Below, in pieces: positions 6,753 to 12,980 of a stretch of DNA of 13,599 nucleotides. The position numbers and the translations under genes were made by a program. The notes under the pieces were generated by a model. That model had not been told where the DNA came from, ran no database searches, and saw only the letters and a list, made by a program, of their open reading frames with translations. Source of the stretch: CF-113 sp035716135 (GTDB lineage: Bacteria; Chloroflexota; Ktedonobacteria; Ktedonobacterales; Ktedonobacteraceae); the NCBI GenBank assembly GCA_035716135.1, contig DASTKD010000223.1, positions 1-13,599 on the forward strand. Reading direction: 5' to 3'. Numbering within the stretch: the first letter of the stretch is position 1; every line of letters begins with the position of its first letter.

Positions 6753-7805
6753 ATGTCTCCGGCAGCACTCGTAGGCGAAAACTTTGTAACTATTGTTGGT
6801 ATACGGTTCCGTCCCGCCGGACGCATCTACTACTTTGACCCGCAAGGGGCAGCGTATACGACGGGACAGTATGTGATAGTGGAGACCGTGCGCGGCATCG
6901 AAGCCGGGCGCGTGGTGATCGCGCCAAAAAAGATCGCCGAAAAAGATTTGAGCGATCCTTTGAAGCCCGCCCTGCGCCTGGCAAGCGAAGAAGAATTGCG
7001 CATGATGCTTTCCTTCAAAAGCAAGGAAAAGGAAGCTCTGGCGCAGTGCGCTTACCATGTGAAGCAGCACAAGTTGCCCATGAAGTTAGTAGAGGCGGAG
7101 TATACTTTTGATGGGAGCAGATTGACTTTCTATTTCACCGCCGATGAGCGCGTTGACTTTCGCGCTCTGGTGCGCGACCTGGCGGCGACGTTTCGCACGC
7201 GCATCGAGTTGCGCCAGATCGGAGCGCGTGACCAGGCGAAGTTGCAGGGAGGCGTCGGCATCTGTGGCAAAACGTTGTGCTGTAGTTCGTGGATTACCGA
7301 TTTCGGCGTCGTTTCTATTAAGATGGCGAAAGAGCAGGATTTACCGCTCAATCCCGCCAAGATTTCCGGCGTGTGCGGTCGCTTGCTGTGCTGCCTTGCC
7401 TATGAAAACGATACCTATGTGCAGGCCCGGCAAACCCTGCCGCCGGTTGGTTCCTATCTGGATACGCCGGGTGGTCAGGGCCGGGTGGTCTCGATCAATG
7501 TACCGAAATCCTCGGTTGAGGTTATGCTGGAGAGCGGCGTAATTATCCAGTGGCCGGTTGAGCAAAAGGAGATGAAGAGCGGTGGCGGGTGTGGCTCTTG
7601 CGGAATGAATAAGGCGAATGGCGGTGGGTGTGGCACGGGCTGTTCCTGCGGAAAGAGCGGCGGAAAAGGTGGCTGCGCTTCCGGTGGGGCCTGCACCTGT
7701 TCGAGCGGCTCGAAAAGCGAGGGCAAGCAAAGTGGCGGCGGCTGTGGCTCTTGTAGTGTCAAACGAGGTGGACGCGATGCATCGCGTCCCTACGATACAC
7801 ATTAA
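6753..7805 (+). CDS. ricT: PSP1-domain (RicT/YaaT-like) protein with Cys-rich tail
   Basis: A 350-residue cytoplasmic protein. In Bacillus subtilis RicT joins RicA and RicF in an Fe-S cluster complex that directs RNase Y cleavage of operon mRNAs. The PSP1 core spans about residues 10-265. Two conserved cysteine clusters match the family: GICGKTLCC (C171, 176, 177) and GVCGRLLCC (C208, 213, 214). Residues about 276-338 are an unusual Gly/Ser/Lys tail with ten cysteines (CGSC, CGTGCSCG, CTC, CGSC), which could bind metal or further Fe-S clusters. Residues 340-347 (GRDASRPY) are encoded exactly by a REP-like repeat, so the natural C-terminus has been altered. The ATG has GGAG 5 nt upstream. It lies 21 nt after the ANTAR gene and 83 nt before the SPFH gene. 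No RicA or RicF is seen nearby. Confidence 0.9.
   Translation: MSPAALVGENFVTIVGIRFRPAGRIYYFDPQGAAYTTGQYVIVETVRGIEAGRVVIAPKKIAEKDLSDPLKPALRLASEEELRMMLSFKSKEKEALAQCAYHVKQHKLPMKLVEAEYTFDGSRLTFYFTADERVDFRALVRDLAATFRTRIELRQIGARDQAKLQGGVGICGKTLCCSSWITDFGVVSIKMAKEQDLPLNPAKISGVCGRLLCCLAYENDTYVQARQTLPPVGSYLDTPGGQGRVVSINVPKSSVEVMLESGVIIQWPVEQKEMKSGGGCGSCGMNKANGGGCGTGCSCGKSGGKGGCASGGACTCSSGSKSEGKQSGGGCGSCSVKRGGRDASRPYDTH
7770..7793 (-). repeat. REP-like palindrome inside the PSP1 coding sequence
   Basis: Stem GGACGCGA, loop TGCA, stem TCGCGTCC, then CTAC on the plus strand, that is GTAG plus hairpin on the minus strand. It begins on a codon boundary and encodes GRDASRPY, four codons before the stop of the PSP1 gene. 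Confidence 0.8.
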
Positions 7806-7844
7806 GGTGATTCGTAAATATCAGGTTGTAAGGATTACTGTCAA

Positions 7845-7868
7845 GTAGACGCCATGTAGCATGTCTAC
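7845..7868 (+). other. Hairpin in the leader of the SPFH gene
   Basis: GTAGAC (7845-7850) pairs with GTCTAC (7863-7868), and the inner ATG/CAT can extend the stem around a 3-nt loop with a GCC bulge. It lies 9 nt upstream of the strong AGGAGG ribosome site and could affect initiation. Weakly supported. Confidence 0.3.
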
Positions 7869-7888
7869 CCGGTAGAGAGGAGGGAACT

Positions 7889-9415
7889 TTGACACTAGAG
7901 CAGGATAATTCGCGTGCGTCGTCATCATGGTCAGATTCCAATACCGTGAGTTGGGATTCCGATCCCCTTTTGATGGACCTCGATGATCCCCTGACGCCTC
8001 CCCTGCAAGACGATCAAATCAGCCCGCCGCCTGTTGATACCAGCGCGCTGGTTGATGAGGAGGAGTGGGTGAAGCCGCCTTTATTCAGTCGAGACTCGTT
8101 GTTCCAGTTGGCGCGCCAGCTTTCCCCTGTGCTGGTGCCGCTACCATTTGCCCTGCTGATCTTTTTGTTCACATTGCCCTCCGACCTGAAAAGCTCCCCG
8201 CATATTCCTGTGGTGATCCTGGCGCTTGTGTTGTTAGCTCTCGTCGTTATTCAGGGTACCTTTCTCTATTATGCCGGTTCCAACGACAGCCTCTGGACGC
8301 TGTATACTGTCCTGGGTTATGTCGCGTTTCTGCTGGTGGGAGCATTCGCCATTTTCGGTCTGGGTGGAGCGTTGCTCTTATTCATCGTTCTGCTGGTGAT
8401 TGGCTTTATCCTGGGCGGGCGCGCAATTCGACAGGTGCCAGAAGGACACGCCGACCTGGTCTTCTCCTTCAGTAGCTACCAGCGCACCCTGTTCCCCGGC
8501 CTCAATTTTATTCTCCCCTGGGAGAAAATTCAGGGTCGCCTGAATACACAGGAGACGACGTGGACCAGCCCGGCTGTGCGAGTCAATATCTCGCGTGACC
8601 AGGATGTAGAAATTGTGGCAACTCTCACCTACCAGCTTGTGCCAGAGGATGCCCATATGGCGATCCTCAACATGAAAAACTGGGAGGAGACCCTGCATCA
8701 ACATTTTATTGGCACTATGAAAAGTATGGTGAAGGAACTCTCCCCGTCCGATTTTGTGGCCTGGTCCCACCATGTCAATGACCGGGCGGCTGGCATAGAG
8801 GTTGACCCCTTTATCGACGCCACCACCATGACGCGCTGGGACCGTTTTAACGTGATGCTAAAGAGACGCCTGCAAGATCAAATGGCGATGCGCGGCATTC
8901 TGGTCAACCTCGTGCATATTCAAGATATTACCGTGATCCCGCACCTGGCCCCTGTCAGCAGCCCGCCGCCAGGAATGCAGAGCCGACCGGCGGAAGCCGC
9001 GCCGGTGGATACGGGTGTGGCGCGTGGCGCGAGTCAGGCCCCGCGACCCGCTGCTTCGTATCCAGTAGCTGCGCCTACCGCCGCGCCCGCGCCTTTACCT
9101 CCGGTCTCATTGCCCCCACCCAAACCGGATGTTTTCGATGCCATGATCGATATGTATAATTCTGTGCGCGAGGGACGTGTCACCGACACCACCGTAATCC
9201 TTGACCTTGCCGCTCGCTTCAACGCGATTGCCAGCCATCCTGAGATCAGCCAGCAATTCAACTGGGACTCAGCACGCGCGGCAAACAACCTCTACCAGCG
9301 CGCCCAGGCATTGAAAACCGCCGAGGCGCAGCAGACCAGCGAACCCGATGTCACCACCGAAATGAAACGGCCCGCGCGCCGCCCCATGAACGAAAATCTC
9401 GCGGCTGGAGGGTAA
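7889..9415 (+). CDS. SPFH/band-7 domain protein with four N-terminal membrane helices
   Basis: A 508-residue membrane protein. Residues 1-70 are acidic and disordered. Hydrophobic segments follow at about 79-97, 105-126, 139-158 and 158-176. An SPFH (stomatin/flotillin-type) domain starts right after the last helix (GGRAIRQVPEGHADLVFSF, then FPGLNFILPWEKI) and runs to about 352. A Pro/Ala-rich linker (about 353-412) leads to a helical domain at about 413-480. SPFH proteins oligomerise on membranes and act as scaffolds or modulate proteases. Most have one membrane anchor, so the four-helix anchor is unusual, and the flotillin coiled-coil is missing. The start is TTG, with AGGAGG 5 nt upstream, a very strong site that supports this rare start. 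It lies 83 nt after the PSP1 gene, probably in the same unit. The role in this organism is unknown. Confidence 0.85.
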   Translation: MTLEQDNSRASSSWSDSNTVSWDSDPLLMDLDDPLTPPLQDDQISPPPVDTSALVDEEEWVKPPLFSRDSLFQLARQLSPVLVPLPFALLIFLFTLPSDLKSSPHIPVVILALVLLALVVIQGTFLYYAGSNDSLWTLYTVLGYVAFLLVGAFAIFGLGGALLLFIVLLVIGFILGGRAIRQVPEGHADLVFSFSSYQRTLFPGLNFILPWEKIQGRLNTQETTWTSPAVRVNISRDQDVEIVATLTYQLVPEDAHMAILNMKNWEETLHQHFIGTMKSMVKELSPSDFVAWSHHVNDRAAGIEVDPFIDATTMTRWDRFNVMLKRRLQDQMAMRGILVNLVHIQDITVIPHLAPVSSPPPGMQSRPAEAAPVDTGVARGASQAPRPAASYPVAAPTAAPAPLPPVSLPPPKPDVFDAMIDMYNSVREGRVTDTTVILDLAARFNAIASHPEISQQFNWDSARAANNLYQRAQALKTAEAQQTSEPDVTTEMKRPARRPMNENLAAGG

Positions 9416-9444
9416 AAGCAGTTCGCTGTTTGCGACTTTTCAGT

Positions 9445-9500
9445 TAGCGCTTGCGCTGTATGTCTCAGCTTTTAGTGAGAGACATACGGCGCAAATGCTA
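9445..9500. terminator. Long imperfect hairpin after the SPFH gene
   Basis: Arms 9445-9466 and 9479-9500 are 22 nt each with three mismatches, around a 12-nt loop. It lies 29 nt past the SPFH stop. There is no U-tract, so it could be a rho-independent-like stop, an mRNA 3' end stabiliser or another small repeat. Confidence 0.45.
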
Positions 9501-9508
9501 ATAATGGG

Positions 9509-9657
9509 AGGGTCCCCTGATGAATATTACCAACTGAAATCGGTAATCACTTGTCATTCTGAGCGCAGCGAAGAATCTCCCTCGCCACGCCGAGATTCTT
9601 CGCTGCGCTCAGAATGACATTGCCGACTTTGATTGGTAATGTTCATCAGGAGACCCT
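9509..9657. mobile_element. MITE-like inverted-repeat element, copy 2
   Basis: A 149-bp non-coding element between convergent genes. The ends are AGGGTCCCCTGATGAA on the left and, inverted on the right, AGGGTCTCCTGATGAA, followed by ATTACCAA in both arms (with one difference just before it). The core hairpin has perfect 28-nt arms (9552-9579 and 9592-9619) around a 12-nt loop. The core TGAGCGCAGCGAAG is shared with copy 1. ATGGG occurs just outside the left end (9504-9508) and one base outside the right end (9659-9663), a possible 5-bp target duplication. No transposase is encoded, so it would need one in trans. Confidence 0.75.
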
Positions 9658-9682
9658 GATGGGAATGACAATACTCTGTAAA

Positions 9683-10528
9683 TTATTTGCGCCGGAACAC
9701 CATTACGGTAAAATCTACTTCAGTCTCGATCTCTTCCATCCCCTGCATAGCCTGGCGTATCTCGTCCGTCATATGCCAGTAATTGGGCGTCATCATCACC
9801 ACTTGCTCAATTGCTTCTCTGTTCAGATGCATCGAATAAGCGATAGCGCAGGTCTTCACAAGCTCAAAATGCCCGGCGAATTGCTCTTCGACCCGTTGCT
9901 GCTTCTGCTCCTCCATGCCCAGCAGTCCAAGTGTGCTACGCAGGCGCAAAAGATGTTCAGGGCCAGGAATGACGACAATCAAGATGCCGCCCGCGCTGGA
10001 GACACGCGCAAACTCGCTCGCATTGCGCGGAGCGAAGATATTCAATATGGCGTGAATCGTCTGATCTGCCAGCACCAGTCGCTGCTTCACATCAGCAACG
10101 ACAAATAGAAGTTGCCTGTAACGCTTAGCGGCCATCCTGATGGCCTCTTTCGAGACATCCATGCCAGTGTAGCAGCCATTTTGCCGGGGAGCCAGCGCAT
10201 TCCGCAAACGATCCAGGTAATATCCCTCGCCACAGCCAGCATCAAGAATATGCAGAGGCTCTGGCACGTCTTGTAAATGCGTGCGAACGAGTTCATTTAC
10301 AGCATCAGACAACGGCGCATACAATCCGCCTTCAAGAAAACTCCGCCGCGCCCGCAACATCTCTTTCGCGTCGCCTGTGCGCTTTTGCAGCAGCAGGTTG
10401 ACATATCCCTCTCGCGCCATGTCGAAGGTATGCCCATTAGTACATGTGAGTGCTGTGCCTGTCTGCCTCAATTCTATCTGGCAATGAGGGCAGGTGAGCA
10501 ACGATATACCTTGTATTACGGATTGCAT
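9683..10528 (-). CDS. rlmA: RlmA-family 23S rRNA (guanine-N1)-methyltransferase
   Basis: A 281-residue SAM-dependent enzyme expected to methylate N1 of a guanine in hairpin 35 of 23S rRNA (G745 in RlmA-I, G748 in RlmA-II/TlrB). The N-terminal zinc finger has exactly the RlmA spacing C-X2-C-X12-C-X3-H (Cys13, 16, 29, His33). The family segment FDMAREGYVNLL follows. SAM motif I is ILDAGCGEGYYL at about 94-105. The region NIFAPRNASEFARV near the middle matches the usual N-x-F-x-P of the group. The ATG at 10528 has AGGATGG upstream. An in-frame ATG at 10615 would add 29 hydrophobic residues before the zinc finger and read through the -10 box, so it is rejected. Which of the two guanines is modified cannot be told; resistance to tylosin-like macrolides is a possible side effect for the G748 type. 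It stands alone, convergent with the SPFH gene. Confidence 0.93.
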   Translation of the reverse strand: MQSVIQGISLLTCPHCQIELRQTGTALTCTNGHTFDMAREGYVNLLLQKRTGDAKEMLRARRSFLEGGLYAPLSDAVNELVRTHLQDVPEPLHILDAGCGEGYYLDRLRNALAPRQNGCYTGMDVSKEAIRMAAKRYRQLLFVVADVKQRLVLADQTIHAILNIFAPRNASEFARVSSAGGILIVVIPGPEHLLRLRSTLGLLGMEEQKQQRVEEQFAGHFELVKTCAIAYSMHLNREAIEQVVMMTPNYWHMTDEIRQAMQGMEEIETEVDFTVMVFRRK

Positions 10529-10577
10529 TTCATACCATCCTAAAAAAACAGCGAGCCACCACAGATGACAGAGTCTA

Positions 10578-10586
10578 ATTATAGCA
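10578..10586 (-). promoter_or_regulatory. Extended -10 promoter for rlmA
   Basis: On the minus strand TGC TATAAT is a consensus -10 box (10583-10578) with the TGn extension. No good -35 box is present, as is usual for extended -10 promoters. Start near 10571 and a leader of about 43 nt to ATG 10528. Confidence 0.6.
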
Positions 10587-10678
10587 TTATGCTTGATGAA
10601 AGGGGTCTCATCCACCTATCTTCTCTCCTCGACACTTTTTGCCTTGTCTGGGAAAAACCAGCAAACTGAGAAGCCCGA

Positions 10679-10703
10679 AGGCGACCGCAAGGGTCGCCTC
10701 TAC
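10679..10703 (-). repeat. REP-like hairpin, left half of a BIME-like pair
   Basis: Stem AGGCGACC, loop GCAAG, stem GGTCGCCT, then CTAC (GTAG on the minus strand). It is the exact 25-nt reverse complement of 10738-10762. Confidence 0.8.
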
Positions 10704-10737
10704 TAAGAACGGCCTGGGAAGCCGCATCGTTGTCATA

Positions 10738-10762
10738 GTAGAGGCGACCCTTGCGGTCGCCT
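10738..10762 (+). repeat. REP-like hairpin, right half of the BIME-like pair
   Basis: GTAG (10738-10741) then the 8-bp stem, with loop CTTGC on this strand. The two GTAG ends face each other across a 34-nt spacer. Confidence 0.8.
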
Positions 10763-10859
10763 TTCACACCCAAAGTATCGGGAAGGTATCACTTGGATCA
10801 AATCCATGTACAGCCAGGCGACCCTTGCGGTCGCCTTTCACATCCAAAGTATCGGGAAG
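10742..10859 (+). repeat. 44-bp direct repeat carrying the REP hairpin
   Basis: 10742-10785 and 10816-10859 are identical except for one base. Each holds the REP stem-loop plus about 23 nt of the same 3' flank (ending AAGTATCGGGAAG). The second copy lacks the GTAG. The start-to-start distance is 74 nt. Together with the inverted copy at 10679-10703 and the two outward promoters, this accounts for most of the 10529-10994 gap. Confidence 0.8.
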
Positions 10860-10907
10860 AGGGCTACAAACCACTCCAAAGGATATAAATCCCCGTCGCG
10901 CTAAATC

Positions 10908-10936
10908 TTGACACTTGTTCTAACCTGTGCTACCAT
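10908..10936 (+). promoter_or_regulatory. Sigma-70-type promoter for the kinase-WD40 gene
   Basis: Consensus TTGACA (10908-10913), a 17-nt spacer and TACCAT (10931-10936). Start near 10943 and a leader of about 50 nt to ATG 10995. The TTG of the -35 box is in frame with the kinase but is not its start. Confidence 0.7.
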
Positions 10937-10994
10937 GCGGGCGTCTCGTTCAGGATATGGGCGGCGGCTTGCGCAGCCCTGGCAAAGGGTGTTC

Positions 10995-12980
10995 ATGATA
11001 ACTTCTCCGCTTTACTGTGATAGCTGTGGCGCGGCCAATCGCGCCAATGCCCTGTATTGCTATGCCTGCGGCCAGCCGTTGCAAAAGCAGGGCGGGCAGG
11101 TCGGCCAGAACACTACCGGGCTGCTTATCTATAATCACCTGCTCAAGCAGCGTTATCGCATCTTGCAACAGGTGGGCAAGGGCGGTTTCGGCGCGGTTTA
11201 TAAGGCGGCGGATATGCAGTTTGGGAACCGGTTGGTGGCGATCAAGGAGATGAGCCAGGCTGGCCTGACGCCGCAGGAGATGGTGCAGGCGACCGATGCC
11301 TTCAAGCGCGAGGCTCTGCTGCTTGCCAGCCTGACGCATCCCAATTTGCCGCGCATCTACGAGCAATTCGCCGATATGGGGCGCTCGTATCTTGTGATGG
11401 ACTTCATCGAGGGCGAGACACTGGAAGACCACCTGCAAAAATTGCCGGACAATAAGTTGCCCGTCGATAAGACGCTGGAAATCGCTATCCAGCTTTGCGG
11501 CGTACTCGAATACCTGCATATGCGCCAGCCGCCCATCGTCTTCCGCGATCTCAAACCTGGCAATGTCATGCTGGCCGCCAACGGGCATATCTACCTGATC
11601 GATTTTGGTATTGCGCGTCACTTCAAGCCCGGCCAATCCAAAGATACCGCCGCGCTCGGCTCTACCGGCTATGCCGCGCCCGAACAGTATGGCAAGGCGC
11701 AAAGCACGCCGCGCGTCGATATTTACGCGCTGGGAGCCACGCTGCACCAGCTTTTGTCGGGTCTTGATCCCTCTGAAATGCCCTTCCAGTTCGCGCCACT
11801 GCAACTGCGCGGCCTGCCTTTCCTGGCCCGCTTGCAACAACTGGTGACGCAAATGCTCGATATGGACGCCAGCAAACGCCCGGCCAGTGTTGCCATCATT
11901 CGCCAGGAATTGCAGGGCATGTCAACCCAAATTTTGATTGGCAAAACGAACCCCTTGCCCACCAGTCTGCCGCAGGGATACCAGCCACCAGCATCTCTGC
12001 CCCCTACCCCTACCGTCCAGCGTAAAGCAGCCGGGGCCGGCTTCAAAGCGTCACCGCCTGCTCCGGGCAATATGCGCTTCTCCTGTAACGGGCATAGCAG
12101 TCGTATCACAGCGGTTGCCTGGTCGCCTGCTGGAACGCATATCGTTTCATCCAGCTATGACAAGAGCGTGCGCATCTGGAGTACCACGCATGGCTTTAGC
12201 GAGATCATCTATCGCAGCCACTGGGACCGTGTACAGGCGGCTGCCTGGTCGCCCGACGGCAAGCGTATCGCCTCGGCTGGCAGCGATAAAACCGTGCAGA
12301 TATGGGATGCCGTCACCGGCAGCCCTATTTTCACCTATCGCGGTCATGCCCTGTCCGTCATGGCCCTGGCATGGTCGCCCGATGGCACGCGCATAGCATC
12401 GGGCGGCGATGATAAAAGCGTGCAGGTCTGGGACGTGAATAGCGGAACGCTTCTCCATACGCATCGCGGGCATTCCGGCAGGGTGCAGACCATTGTATGG
12501 TCGCCCGACGGCAGGCATATCGCCTCTGGTGGCGATGACAAAACGGTGCAGGTGTGGATGCCCGCCAGGCCCAAAAGCACCTTCTTTAGCAAGTTCCTGC
12601 TCACACATAGCGAGTCAAGCTATCGCGGCCATTCCGCGAAGGTCTACGCGGTCGCCTGGTCGCCCAACGGACAGCGACTCGCTTCCGTCAGCGCCGATAA
12701 AACCTTGCAGGTCTGGGATGCCCAGGCGAGCAAGAAATTCTTTATTTATCGCAACAATGGTGCCAGTTTTAATACTATCGCCTGGTCGCCCGATAGCCGC
12801 TATATCGCCGCCGGGGGCAATGACAAAATGGCGCACATCTGGGACGGCATGACGCGCCAGGGCATCTATACCTATCACGGGCATAGCGGCTACATCACCG
12901 CTATCGCGTGGTCGCCCGATGGCAAGTTGCTGGCCTCCGCCAGCGTTGACCGTACCATCCAGGTGTGGGAAAAACGCTAA
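10995..12980 (+). CDS. Zinc-ribbon / Ser-Thr protein kinase / seven-WD40 fusion
   Basis: A 661-residue soluble signalling protein. Residues 8-25 form a zinc ribbon (Cys8, 11, 22, 25). The kinase domain spans about 54-312, with glycine loop GKGGFGAVYK (61-70), catalytic Lys84 (VAIKEM), catalytic loop FRDLKPGNVM with Asp185 (Phe replaces the usual His of HRD), DFG Asp203, and a YAAPEQYG motif. All catalytic residues are present, so activity is expected. A Pro-rich linker (about 315-358) leads to seven WD40 repeats (about 359-661), each with a WSPxG-type core and ending near xxVWD, enough for one closed propeller. No membrane helix is seen, unlike PASTA kinases. The ATG at 10995 follows AAAGGG by about 5 nt and lies downstream of a strong promoter. 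The propeller probably recruits substrates or senses a ligand; targets are unknown. The stop overlaps the stop of the convergent MBL gene. Confidence 0.95.
   Translation: MITSPLYCDSCGAANRANALYCYACGQPLQKQGGQVGQNTTGLLIYNHLLKQRYRILQQVGKGGFGAVYKAADMQFGNRLVAIKEMSQAGLTPQEMVQATDAFKREALLLASLTHPNLPRIYEQFADMGRSYLVMDFIEGETLEDHLQKLPDNKLPVDKTLEIAIQLCGVLEYLHMRQPPIVFRDLKPGNVMLAANGHIYLIDFGIARHFKPGQSKDTAALGSTGYAAPEQYGKAQSTPRVDIYALGATLHQLLSGLDPSEMPFQFAPLQLRGLPFLARLQQLVTQMLDMDASKRPASVAIIRQELQGMSTQILIGKTNPLPTSLPQGYQPPASLPPTPTVQRKAAGAGFKASPPAPGNMRFSCNGHSSRITAVAWSPAGTHIVSSSYDKSVRIWSTTHGFSEIIYRSHWDRVQAAAWSPDGKRIASAGSDKTVQIWDAVTGSPIFTYRGHALSVMALAWSPDGTRIASGGDDKSVQVWDVNSGTLLHTHRGHSGRVQTIVWSPDGRHIASGGDDKTVQVWMPARPKSTFFSKFLLTHSESSYRGHSAKVYAVAWSPNGQRLASVSADKTLQVWDAQASKKFFIYRNNGASFNTIAWSPDSRYIAAGGNDKMAHIWDGMTRQGIYTYHGHSGYITAIAWSPDGKLLASASVDRTIQVWEKR

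Noticed and set aside
5958..7070. A 370-codon minus-strand open frame opposite the ANTAR and PSP1 genes
   Set aside because: It is antisense to two strongly recognised genes, its translation matches no family and is His/Phe/Gln-rich in the way reversed coding frames are, and it has no ribosome site.
10742..10859. Direct repeats resembling a CRISPR unit
   Set aside because: There are only two copies of 44 bp with a 30-bp spacer, the repeat is a REP hairpin plus flank, and no cas genes are present.
10908..10994. TTG start that would lengthen the kinase by 29 residues
   Set aside because: The TTG belongs to a consensus TTGACA -35 box with a -10 box 17 nt downstream, so the codons would lie upstream of the transcript start.
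10950..11852. A 300-codon minus-strand open frame opposite the kinase domain
   Set aside because: The plus strand encodes an intact kinase with all catalytic motifs; the antisense frame follows from its codon bias.
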